DNA from: an uncultured Bacillaceae bacterium
Lineage (GTDB): Bacteria; Bacillota; Bacilli; Bacillales; Amphibacillaceae
Length of the DNA: 42,601 bases
Direction: 5' to 3'
Assembly (NCBI GenBank): GCA_937925695.1
Contig: CALAMD010000080.1
Coordinates: 1 to 42,601, forward strand
Shown here: positions 7,756 to 15,910 of the stretch, piece after piece
How positions within the stretch are numbered: position 1 is the stretch's first letter
Layout of the letters: every line of letters starts with the position of its first letter
Notes under the pieces: generated by a model
Told to the model about the DNA's origin: nothing
Database searches by the model: none
What the model saw: only the letters and a program-made list of their open reading frames with translations
Made by a program: the position numbers and the translations under genes

Positions 7756-8484
7756 GTGCAACCGATCATTGGGGTAACAACAGCGATGGAGATTAATGAG
7801 GAATGGTATTTTGTAAGTCCAGATAACATTGAGGCCATTGTCCGAAGTGAAGGATTGCCTATCATGTTACCTTATTTAACCGATTACGTTCAAATTAATG
7901 ATTTAGCAAATAAACTTGACGGTTTGTATTTAACGGGTGGGGGTGATATTGATCCAATTTTGTTTGGTGAACAGCCTCATCAACAGCTAGGTGATGTGAT
8001 GCCGGCTAGGGACCATTTTGAACTTGTCTTGATTAGAAGAATGATTGAATTAGGAAAACCAATATTAGCTGTTTGTAGAGGGGTTCAAATATTAAATATC
8101 GCTTTAGGTGGAGATATGTATCAAGATATTTATGCCCAAATTGATCGAGAGCTTATTCAACATCAACAACAAGCACCTAAATACCATCCTTCCCATCATG
8201 TAACAGTTGCTAAAGGAAGTTTGCTTCATCAACTGACAGGTAAAGAAAGATTACGAGTGAATAGTCGCCATCACCAGGCGAATAGAAAAATAGCTTCTAG
8301 TTTAAAAATATGTGCTAAAGCCGAAGATGGAATGATTGAAGCGATTGAAGGCGGCGAGGGGGCTTTTATTCTTGGTTTACAATGGCATCCAGAAAATATG
8401 GCCAAAAAGAATGATCCTGCTTCACTCGCAATTTATCGTGGTTTTATTCAAGCTTGTAAGGAGCGAAGGAGCGCAGAAAAATGA
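7756..8484 (+). CDS. class I glutamine-amidotransferase-like hydrolase, PuuD/GGH type
   Basis: A class I glutamine-amidotransferase-like hydrolase of the gamma-glutamyl-GABA hydrolase (PuuD) type. Numbering from an in-frame ATG at 7741, the nucleophile is Cys112 in ILAVCRGVQ, and the His-Glu pair is His216/Glu218 in LQWHPEN; the oxyanion region is YLTGGGDIDP (63-72). Such proteins hydrolyse gamma-glutamyl amides. GTG 7756 (242 residues) is chosen because GGGGGT precedes it at good distance, whereas ATG 7741 has no ribosome binding site. The final codons overlap the M19 dipeptidase start by 4 bases, so the two are translationally coupled and probably act on related gamma-glutamyl or dipeptide substrates. 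No polyamine pathway genes are visible, so the substrate is open. Confidence 0.82.
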   Translation: MQPIIGVTTAMEINEEWYFVSPDNIEAIVRSEGLPIMLPYLTDYVQINDLANKLDGLYLTGGGDIDPILFGEQPHQQLGDVMPARDHFELVLIRRMIELGKPILAVCRGVQILNIALGGDMYQDIYAQIDRELIQHQQQAPKYHPSHHVTVAKGSLLHQLTGKERLRVNSRHHQANRKIASSLKICAKAEDGMIEAIEGGEGAFILGLQWHPENMAKKNDPASLAIYRGFIQACKERRSAEK

Positions 8485-9425
8485 ATGTTATTGATACCCA
8501 TAGTGATGCATTATTTAAATTACAGGAAGCAAAAAGACGGGCTGAACCGATGAGCTTTTATCATGCTGGGGAGCTTGATACGAATTTAATGCGATTAAAA
8601 GCAGGGAAGGTAAAAGTACAGTTTTTTGCTATTTTTATTGAACCCGATATTCCTTCAGATGAAAAATGGCAACATGCCTTAGAGCAAATCGATCTTTTTT
8701 ATACAGAAGTGCTTGATAAACATGCAGAAATCAAACATGTGAGAGAATGGGAAGAGATATATTCTCTAGATGAAGGAGAAATCGGTGCTGTTCTTTCATT
8801 AGAGGGGGCAGATGCTTTTGGCAATGATTTGATGAAACTACGCCAATTATATCGCCTTGGTGTAAAATCAATTGGCTTAACGTGGAACTATGCTAATCTT
8901 TGTGCTGATGGTGTTGCTGAGGATCGCGGTGCAGGGCTCACACGCCTTGGAAAAGAGGTCGTTCAACTCAATAACGAACAACGGGTGTTGACCGATGTGT
9001 CCCATGCTTCCGAAGCGACTTTTTGGGATATATTAGAGTTGGCTCATTATCCGTTCGCTAGTCACTCTAATGCTCGGGCTATTTGTGATCACCCAAGAAA
9101 TTTGTCTGATGAACAAATTGTGAGCATGTTTGACCGCGGGGGATTTATCCATCTTGTTTTTAATCCACCTTTTATTAAACAAGGCAGTAACACAGCAACG
9201 ATTGGTGATTTAATAAATCACATTGACCATTTTTGTTCCCTAGGCGGCGTAAATAGAATTGGCTTTGGTTCAGATTTTGATGGCATTAGCGATTATGTCT
9301 ATGGTTTGGAGGACGCAGCCAAGTATCAAAACTTAATCAATGAATTACTTAAATACTATACAGAGGATGAAGTAAAGGGCTTCGCGTCTGACAATTTTTT
9401 GCGAAATATTCAGCGGATTGGTTAA
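8481..9425 (+). CDS. membrane (renal) dipeptidase, peptidase M19
   Basis: A 314-residue zinc dipeptidase of family M19, which cleaves dipeptides with a free carboxyl end, including D-amino-acid forms. The metal and catalytic residues are visible: HxD at His7/Asp9, the bridging Glu108 in LSLEGADAFG, His175 in DVSHAS, His195 in FASHSNARA and Asp265 in GFGSDFDGI. No signal peptide is present, so it is probably cytoplasmic, as usual for Firmicute homologues. It overlaps the preceding gene by ATGA and forms a two-gene operon with it. With the asparaginase and aminopeptidase nearby it suggests scavenging of amides and small peptides. No clear terminator follows; the 52-bp repeat array begins about 75 bases downstream. 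Confidence 0.92.
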   Translation: MNVIDTHSDALFKLQEAKRRAEPMSFYHAGELDTNLMRLKAGKVKVQFFAIFIEPDIPSDEKWQHALEQIDLFYTEVLDKHAEIKHVREWEEIYSLDEGEIGAVLSLEGADAFGNDLMKLRQLYRLGVKSIGLTWNYANLCADGVAEDRGAGLTRLGKEVVQLNNEQRVLTDVSHASEATFWDILELAHYPFASHSNARAICDHPRNLSDEQIVSMFDRGGFIHLVFNPPFIKQGSNTATIGDLINHIDHFCSLGGVNRIGFGSDFDGISDYVYGLEDAAKYQNLINELLKYYTEDEVKGFASDNFLRNIQRIG

Positions 9426-9500
9426 TGATGACAAACATGGTGTTTTTCTTGATTGGAGATCAATTAAGGTGGGCGGTAAATATTACTGACCCACTCTTTG

Positions 9501-9820
9501 TGCTTTGAGTGCCCGTAATGAATGAAAATGTTAGTGAGATGTCTCTAAGAAGTGCTTTAAGTGTCATTTCGGTGATAGGAATGTAATTGAGATGTTTCTA
9601 AGAATGTTTTAAGTGTCATTTCAGGGATGAAAATGTTGTTGAGATGTCTCTAAGAGTGCTTTAAGAGTCATTTCGGAAATGAAAATGTAATTGAGATGTC
9701 TCTAAGAGTGCTTTAAGAGTCATTTCGGAAATGAAAATGTAATTGAGATGTCTCTAAGAGAGTGTTCTAAGTATCATTTCAGGGATAAAAATGTAATTGG
9801 GATTCCTCTAACAGTGTCCT
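9501..9820. repeat. internal 52-bp tandem repeat array, about 6 copies
   Basis: A unit beginning GAGATGTCTCTAAG recurs at 9536, 9589, 9641, 9693, 9745 and (diverged) 9799, with spacings 53, 52, 52, 52 and 54. A partial copy precedes at 9501. Two successive units (9646-9749) are identical. Each unit carries the small palindrome GAGATGTCTC, and the central ones also carry TCATTTCGGAAATGA, a 7-bp inverted repeat around one base. The array is non-coding and its sequence differs from the edge arrays although the period is the same. 9821-10080 shows nothing recognisable. Confidence 0.92.
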
Positions 9821-10099
9821 TTGCTGTTGTCATTTGTTTACAAGGTCTCTTAAAAGCATTTGAAGTACACAACTTGGATTGAAAATACTTCATACACATT
9901 GGAACGCTCAAATCATCGCAATTATTAAAATTGTAGGCTGATCCACTTGGAATGTCCTCAAACACATCAATCTAGAAACAGTACTTGAATCCCATCATCT
10001 TGCCTTTTCCGTTTTCAAATGTGATAATGAACAGTAAATCATACTAATTTTATAGGAATTAACCGCACATCCAATATAATTTTTTCAGGGGGAATCTAT

Positions 10100-11266
10100 G
10101 TGAATTTATTAACAACATCATCGTTTGAAGAACGAAATCAAATATTAGCCGAAACGGTAGAAGCATTTTCTAACAGGGCTGACAAACATGATCTAGAAGG
10201 AAGTTTTCCTTTTGAAAATTTTAACGATTTAAGAGCTATTAACTACCATGCGCTCACAGTCCCTAAAAAATATGGTGGGTTGGGGATTAGTCTTTATGAA
10301 ATGGTTCGTCACCAGGAAACGATTGCCATGGCAGATGGTTCTACGGCACTTTCAATTGGGTGGCATATGGGCATCACTAAACATCTAGGTGAAAATCAAG
10401 TTTGGCAAGAGGAAAAGTATCGCGCTTTTGCTAAAGAAGTCATTAAAAATGGTGCGCTGTTAAATAATGCAGCCACTGAGCCAGCAACAGGCAGTCCGAC
10501 TCGGGGTGGTAGACCGGAAACAGTTGCTAAGAAAACACAAGAGGGCTGGGTCATTAACGGTAGGAAGTCCTTTACGACAATGGCACCGATTTTAGACTAC
10601 TTTGTTGTCAGTGCATCAATTGATGGAACCGATCAAGTGGGTAATTTTCTCATTAAAAGATCTCGAGAAGGGGTCAAAGTGGAAGAAACTTGGGATTCTA
10701 TTGCCATGAAAGCAACAGGGAGTCATGATTTAGTATTAGAAAATGTTCATGTTGCTGAAGATGATCTTGTAGAAAAAATAACCCCAGGAAATAAACCAGC
10801 AGCAGGATGGCTATTGCATATTCCAGCTTGTTATTTGGGAATTGCCCAAGCTGCCAAAAAACAAGCGCTTGAATTTGCCACAACCTATTCACCAAGTAGC
10901 ATCAAAGGCACGATAGCCGATTTACCAACAGTTAAACAAAGGATCGGAGAAATGGAACTGCGAATCATGGAAAGCAAATATTTCCTTTATGCTGTTGCTA
11001 AGCAATGGGATGAAAGTAGTGAAGAAGAGCGGCAACAAATGAATCCAGAGCTTGGTGCGGTTAAGTTAAGCGTTGTGAATAAAGCATTAGAAGTGGTTGA
11101 TTTAGCAATGCGCATTGTTGGTGCAAGAAGCTTATCACAGAAAAATCCGCTGCAACGATATTACCGGGATGTTCGGGCTGGATTGCATAATCCACCGATG
11201 GATGATATGACGATTATGCTCCTTGCCTCATCAGCCATTGAACAATTAAAAAATGCATCCAACTAG
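10100..11266 (+). CDS. acyl-CoA dehydrogenase family flavoprotein, YdbM-like
   Basis: A 388-residue flavoprotein of the acyl-CoA dehydrogenase superfamily. The N-terminal helical domain (1-120) contains LTVPKKYGGLGIS, the middle beta-domain has NNAATEPATGSP (about 134-145) and GWVINGRKSFTT (about 150-161), and the C-terminal helical domain ends with the cofactor-binding segment AMRIVGARSLSQKNPLQRYYRDVRAG. The subgroup resembles B. subtilis YdbM and the DszC/SfnB-like oxidoreductases, so oxidation of a CoA ester is not certain; a flavin-dependent monooxygenase role is possible. GTG start with GGGGGA upstream. No other beta-oxidation genes are in the window. The terminator at 11397 follows. Confidence 0.8.
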   Translation: MNLLTTSSFEERNQILAETVEAFSNRADKHDLEGSFPFENFNDLRAINYHALTVPKKYGGLGISLYEMVRHQETIAMADGSTALSIGWHMGITKHLGENQVWQEEKYRAFAKEVIKNGALLNNAATEPATGSPTRGGRPETVAKKTQEGWVINGRKSFTTMAPILDYFVVSASIDGTDQVGNFLIKRSREGVKVEETWDSIAMKATGSHDLVLENVHVAEDDLVEKITPGNKPAAGWLLHIPACYLGIAQAAKKQALEFATTYSPSSIKGTIADLPTVKQRIGEMELRIMESKYFLYAVAKQWDESSEEERQQMNPELGAVKLSVVNKALEVVDLAMRIVGARSLSQKNPLQRYYRDVRAGLHNPPMDDMTIMLLASSAIEQLKNASN

Positions 11267-11396
11267 GATAGCCAAATCGCTTATTATAAAAAATACTCGT
11301 GTAGATCAGCAATAATTCACCAATAACAAAGTCGTTTTCGAAAAAAATTCCGTCACCATGTAAGAAAAACACCATCACCATTTCGCACAAAAAATA

Positions 11397-11443
11397 AAAC
11401 CGCGAGAAATCAGGTCAATCCAATGATTTCTTGCGGTTTTTTC
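11397..11443. terminator. bidirectional intrinsic terminator
   Basis: AAACCGCGAGAAATCA and TGATTTCTTGCGGTTT pair nearly perfectly around an 11-base loop. A-rich and T-rich flanks allow it to end both the acyl-CoA dehydrogenase transcript (plus) and cydC (minus). Confidence 0.9.
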
Positions 11444-11457
11444 GTTCTAATATCCAA

Positions 11458-13176
11458 TCAAGCTTGGTCCATTTCATAAAGTCTACGATAATGGGGTTCA
11501 GTCGCCATGAGTTCATCATGACTACCTTGCATCTTAATTCGGCCATTTTCAAGAAAGATAATTTGATCCATGGCTTCAACACCAGCTAGATGATGGGTGA
11601 TCCAGAGGACCGTTTTGTCTTCGGTAGCTGTTAACATCGTATCGAGTAATTCCATTTCATTGATCGGATCAAGTCCAACTGTAGCCTCATCAACAATAAT
11701 AATCGGCGCATCTTGTAAAAGGACCCGAGCAAAGGCGACTCGTTGACGCTCACCACCAGAGAAGCGGTGGCCCATTTCTAACATTTGCGTTGCCATCCCA
11801 TCAGGTAAACTAGCGATCAATGATGAAAGTTGGGCTTGCTCAGCAACGCGTTCTACCTCTTGATGACTAGCGGTATTTCTGCCAATTTTAATATTGTTGG
11901 CAATCGTAGTCGCGAACAAATGAGGTTTTTGATTGAGCACCGAAACAGCTTTTGATAAATACGCACTTTGCATTGGTTGCTGATTAATCGTAATCGATCC
12001 TGCCGTCGGTTCTAATGCACCAGCAATTAATTTAAGCAAAGTTGATTTACCAGCACCACTGCGCCCTAGAATGGCTACTTTTGATCCGGCGGGGATCGAT
12101 AAGGAAATATCCTTTAGCACATCTTCTGAACTGTTCGGATAACGATAACTGAGTCCATTAATTTCTAAATCAGCCTTGTTCGTTTGTTGCCATTCATCAT
12201 TTTTGGCAATGCTTTTCGGATAAGGGCTATTTTCAACCTCTTCAATTCTTTCCACTGATTCTTGATAAGACGGGATCAGTTCAATTGAATCAGATAGGGG
12301 CATCAGTTCTTCAGTAATTGAAAACATCATCAAGACAAAGGCGGCAATCACTGTAGGGGCGATTGTTTCCGCATTTGCTTGGGTGCCTGCCCAAACCATT
12401 GTCATAATAATAATCACACCAATAATGACTTGGATAACAGCATCGCGAACATAGTGCCACGATTGCATTTTTCTTTTTGTGGCAATCAGTTGCTGATCTT
12501 GTTTATGATATCTTCCTACAAATTCTTTCACGCGACCACTTGCTTGCCAATCTGTTAATCCAAAAATCGCATCAGTTAAATATTGATACAGCTTGCCCCG
12601 TTGTTGTTTCATCGCCACATGATGTTTTTTCATTTGGAAAAAAGATATGGTTGGAATGAGAAAAATAAGAATGCCTAGTACAAATAACATCATCAAACCA
12701 AACACGAGATCAAACCAACCAAAAACAGCGATGATCACCCCATAGATGAGGACACCGAGGGATCCAGGTAAGACTGTTTTGATATAGAGATCTTGTAAAT
12801 GCTCGATGTCATCTGAAAGGACACCTAATAAATCCCCAGTTTGATAGCGAGAACGTAAAAATAATGCTTGTGGTTCAACAATCTTATATAGTTTCACCCG
12901 CATCTTTGCCAGTATTCTGAGGACCAAATCATGGCTGGCTAATTTTTCAACATATAAAAATACAGCTCTACCAATACTAAAAGCTCTCACAGCAACAATC
13001 GGAACATAAACAATCATAATATTTTCTGGTCGCAGGGCCGATTTTGAGATCAGATAACCTGACATAAATAAAAGCATGGCACCGGAGCCGACCCCAAGGA
13101 TACCAAAGAAGAGGGACAAGGCAATTTTTCCTTTATATAATTTTAAATAAGGTTGGAGCCATTCCTTCATTTCCAT
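11458..13176 (-). CDS. cydC: ABC exporter subunit CydC (cytochrome bd assembly)
   Basis: A 572-residue half-transporter with an N-terminal six-helix exporter domain (about 1-310) and a C-terminal ATPase. Walker A is GRSGAGKST, the signature FSGGERQRVAFARVLL, Walker B IIIVDEATVGLD, and the switch His sits in WITHHLAG. With CydD it forms the heterodimer that exports thiols (cysteine/glutathione in E. coli) and binds haem, and is needed to assemble cytochrome bd. It overlaps cydD by 10 bases and is last in the cydABDC operon. The operon order and the position behind cydD support this as CydC, although CydC and CydD are hard to tell apart by eye. The length is typical. Confidence 0.88.
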   Translation of the reverse strand: MEMKEWLQPYLKLYKGKIALSLFFGILGVGSGAMLLFMSGYLISKSALRPENIMIVYVPIVAVRAFSIGRAVFLYVEKLASHDLVLRILAKMRVKLYKIVEPQALFLRSRYQTGDLLGVLSDDIEHLQDLYIKTVLPGSLGVLIYGVIIAVFGWFDLVFGLMMLFVLGILIFLIPTISFFQMKKHHVAMKQQRGKLYQYLTDAIFGLTDWQASGRVKEFVGRYHKQDQQLIATKRKMQSWHYVRDAVIQVIIGVIIIMTMVWAGTQANAETIAPTVIAAFVLMMFSITEELMPLSDSIELIPSYQESVERIEEVENSPYPKSIAKNDEWQQTNKADLEINGLSYRYPNSSEDVLKDISLSIPAGSKVAILGRSGAGKSTLLKLIAGALEPTAGSITINQQPMQSAYLSKAVSVLNQKPHLFATTIANNIKIGRNTASHQEVERVAEQAQLSSLIASLPDGMATQMLEMGHRFSGGERQRVAFARVLLQDAPIIIVDEATVGLDPINEMELLDTMLTATEDKTVLWITHHLAGVEAMDQIIFLENGRIKMQGSHDELMATEPHYRRLYEMDQA

Positions 13177-14897
13177 CGTCTCCTTTGACTAACCTGCTGC
13201 TCTAATTGATAATATGTTCCGCGTTGTTCGAGTAATGACTGACGATCACCTTGTTCTACTAACCGTCCTTGCTCAAGAACGAGCAAATAATCCATCTGTT
13301 TCATCCAATGCATCCTGTGTGTAGCAAAGAATACCAATTTATCTTTAAATAATTCCAGCATGATTTGGCGGATTTCATATTCTGTTTCGATATCGAGATG
13401 GGCTGTCGGTTCATCGAGTAAAATAATCTGTCGTTTACTTAATAAGGCGCGTGCCATGGCAATTCGTTGTTCCTGACCACCACTTAACATGCGCCCACCT
13501 TCACCAATGCGTTCGTGGATGCCGTCAGGTAGTTGGTCAACAAAGGAACGCATGCCAATCTGATCGATGATCTCTTCAATGGCATCATCTGGCGCATCTG
13601 GCTCATAAAAGCGAATATTATTGGCAAGAGATGTAGGGAAAATGTAAGGATGCTGGGGTATATAAGCGATATGCTCTAGCCATTGTTGATGGTAAAGGGT
13701 TTTCGTTTCCTGCCCATTCACTTTAATGACCCCTTCATTAGGATGTAAATATCCAGCAAGGACATTAATTAAGGTTGACTTCCCAGCCCCACTATGACCA
13801 ACAATGCCGACCATCCCAGTTCCATGCCAGGAGAAGGAAATGTCCTGTAAAATTTCCTTGTCATCTGTTGAGATAGACACATTTTCCAGTTGAATGTGTA
13901 GCGAATTATCCGCTTTATCGAACAACTTTTCCGGTCTGCTCGGTATCGCTTCTCTCTTTTCGATGATTTTTTCCACTTCATCTAAAGCAATTTGGCCATC
14001 TAATGTTGCATGATAATCACTGCCAACTTGTCGAATCGGTAAAAAATATTCCGGTGCCAGAATCAGGATTGTTAACGCTGGAAAGAGGGTAATCGCTCCT
14101 TCAATTAAGCGGAACCCTAAACCGACGGCAACGAAGGCAATAGATAAGCTCGTAAAGAAATCGAGGGCAAAGGAAGATAAAAAAGCTACCCGTAATGTTT
14201 TCAGTGTTGCTTTTCGATATTGCTCACTTACTAAGCCGATGTTACGAATATGTTTAATGCTTCGTCCTAAATATTTTAATGTTTCCAATCCTTTTAGGGA
14301 ATCGACAAAGTGATTGGATAGGATCCGATACGTATGGTATTGGCGATCAGCCATTTTTTGGGCAGCTAAACCGAGTAAAATCATGAAAATAATAATGATC
14401 GGAACGCTCACAATTAAAATAACAGCTGAAATAACATCGACAGTAAAGACATAAATAACGATGACAACAGGAATGATTGCTACCCCGATCATGCGGGGAA
14501 TTGTCTTTTCAACGTAAGTTTTAATTTGATCGATACCTTCAACGGCTAACGTAACAAGACGCCCGGTTCCATACACATTTACAAAATGTTGTCCATGTTT
14601 AAAATAACTATCAATCAATTGTTCATGGAGATCTTTCCCCATTTTTTCAGCAAATCGTTCAGCTAAAAAACGTTTCAAAAGCGCAAGCGTTTGGCGACTT
14701 AAAAATGCCAATAGAAAGAACCCTATCTCTTGAAGCACGTCTGTCGCTTGTGCTCCTTCAAATAAAGATGTAACCGCTCGGGCAACAAAGATCGCCTGAG
14801 CAGTTACAGCAATTGCTTCGAATAGGGTAAAGATACTAACAATAATATATAATTTTTTACTCCCGGGATGGGTTGGTAATCCTTTTCTACGGTTCAT
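13167..14897 (-). CDS. cydD: ABC exporter subunit CydD (cytochrome bd assembly)
   Basis: A 576-residue half-transporter: exporter transmembrane domain over about 1-310, then an ATPase with Walker A GHSGAGKST, signature LSGGQEQRIAMARALL, Walker B IILLDEPTAHLD and the switch His in FATHRMHW. It is the partner of CydC in the thiol/haem-linked exporter required for cytochrome bd maturation. The ATG overlaps the cydB stop codon (TAATG), so translation is coupled, and the end overlaps cydC by 10 bases. The whole cydABDC set is thus one tight operon, the usual arrangement in Bacillus. The residues are intact and the length normal. Confidence 0.88.
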   Translation of the reverse strand: MNRRKGLPTHPGSKKLYIIVSIFTLFEAIAVTAQAIFVARAVTSLFEGAQATDVLQEIGFFLLAFLSRQTLALLKRFLAERFAEKMGKDLHEQLIDSYFKHGQHFVNVYGTGRLVTLAVEGIDQIKTYVEKTIPRMIGVAIIPVVIVIYVFTVDVISAVILIVSVPIIIIFMILLGLAAQKMADRQYHTYRILSNHFVDSLKGLETLKYLGRSIKHIRNIGLVSEQYRKATLKTLRVAFLSSFALDFFTSLSIAFVAVGLGFRLIEGAITLFPALTILILAPEYFLPIRQVGSDYHATLDGQIALDEVEKIIEKREAIPSRPEKLFDKADNSLHIQLENVSISTDDKEILQDISFSWHGTGMVGIVGHSGAGKSTLINVLAGYLHPNEGVIKVNGQETKTLYHQQWLEHIAYIPQHPYIFPTSLANNIRFYEPDAPDDAIEEIIDQIGMRSFVDQLPDGIHERIGEGGRMLSGGQEQRIAMARALLSKRQIILLDEPTAHLDIETEYEIRQIMLELFKDKLVFFATHRMHWMKQMDYLLVLEQGRLVEQGDRQSLLEQRGTYYQLEQQVSQRRRWK

Positions 14898-15910
14898 TAG
14901 TACTCCAACTGATCTTTCTTTTTAATACGCTTGCGGAAAATGTAATAACTCCATGCTTGATAACCTAATACAAACGGTAATAATGTTAAAGAGAAGTAGG
15001 ACATAATTTTTAATGTATAATCACCTGATGAAGCATTATAGACCGTTAGATGATATGCTTCATTCATTGAACTAATCATGACACGTGGGAACATGCCGAT
15101 AAAAATACTGGCGGTCAATAAGACAATTGTCGCACTTGTTAAAGCAAAAGCCCACCCGTCATATTTTTTAATGTTCAATACGTTTGCAGCAAAGAGGGCA
15201 ATTAATGCTAAGAACGGTACGATCACCCATAAGCTACCGTGATAGGTGAAAATGTCTGTTGTATAGAGACCAATTAAGATAAAGACGAGTAATAGCAAAA
15301 TCGTAAATGGTGCTAGTTTAACACCGACGTTCCTAGCCCGGTCTTGTAACGTTCCTTCTGTACGAATCGTAATAAATTGTAACCCATGGACGATACATAG
15401 TAAGAGGAACATGACACCGCCTAATAAGGCAAAGGGATGAAGGAACTGGATAAATCCTCCAACCATTTCTTTGTTTTGATCAATCGGCATACCGGTCATA
15501 AAGTTAGCTAACACGACACCCCATAAAATCGGCGGTAAGAAACTACCAATAAACAATGCCCAATCCCATGTATTTCGCCATTTTGGATTATTTACTTTAC
15601 TGCGAAACTCAAAGGATACGCCTCGTAAAATCAAGGCCAGCAACATTAATACCAATGGGATATAGAATCCACTAAACATCGTTGCATACCAGTGGGGGAA
15701 GGCAGCGAACATCGCACCACCAGCTGTAATTAACCAAACTTCATTCGCATCCCAAAAAGGTCCAATTGTATTGATATATGCACGCTTCTCAAGATCATTT
15801 TTTCCTAAAAAGCGAGAAACAATACCAACGCCAAAATCAAATCCTTCGAGAACAAAAAAGCCTATAAATAAAATTGCAATTAAGATAAACCAAAATTCAC
15901 TAAGAGACAA
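14897..15910 (-). CDS. cydB: cytochrome bd ubiquinol/menaquinol oxidase subunit II
   Basis: Membrane subunit II of cytochrome bd, the high-affinity terminal oxidase that transfers quinol electrons to oxygen. About eight or nine helices are visible, and the family N-terminus EFWFILIAILFIGFFVLEGFDFGVG is clear, followed by GPFWDANEVWLITAGGAMFAAFP. I place the start at TTG 15910 (337 residues): a perfect AGGAGGGA lies 7 bases upstream and the product then begins like B. subtilis CydB. An in-frame ATG at 15931 would put seven extra residues (MKRREQP) over that site. The start lies inside the end of cydA, so the two subunits are translationally coupled. The end overlaps cydD by one base. Confidence 0.92.
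   Translation of the reverse strand: MSLSEFWFILIAILFIGFFVLEGFDFGVGIVSRFLGKNDLEKRAYINTIGPFWDANEVWLITAGGAMFAAFPHWYATMFSGFYIPLVLMLLALILRGVSFEFRSKVNNPKWRNTWDWALFIGSFLPPILWGVVLANFMTGMPIDQNKEMVGGFIQFLHPFALLGGVMFLLLCIVHGLQFITIRTEGTLQDRARNVGVKLAPFTILLLLVFILIGLYTTDIFTYHGSLWVIVPFLALIALFAANVLNIKKYDGWAFALTSATIVLLTASIFIGMFPRVMISSMNEAYHLTVYNASSGDYTLKIMSYFSLTLLPFVLGYQAWSYYIFRKRIKKKDQLEY

Noticed and set aside
9501..9820. Possible CRISPR array
   Set aside because: The repeats are contiguous: whole 52-bp units are repeated with no unique spacers, two are identical over their full length, and no cas gene is present. The edge arrays are rejected on the same ground.
9774..9965. Minus-strand frame of 63 codons, cysteine-rich
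   Set aside because: It begins without a ribosome binding site next to the repeat array, shows no recognisable domain, and its end runs into the repeats.
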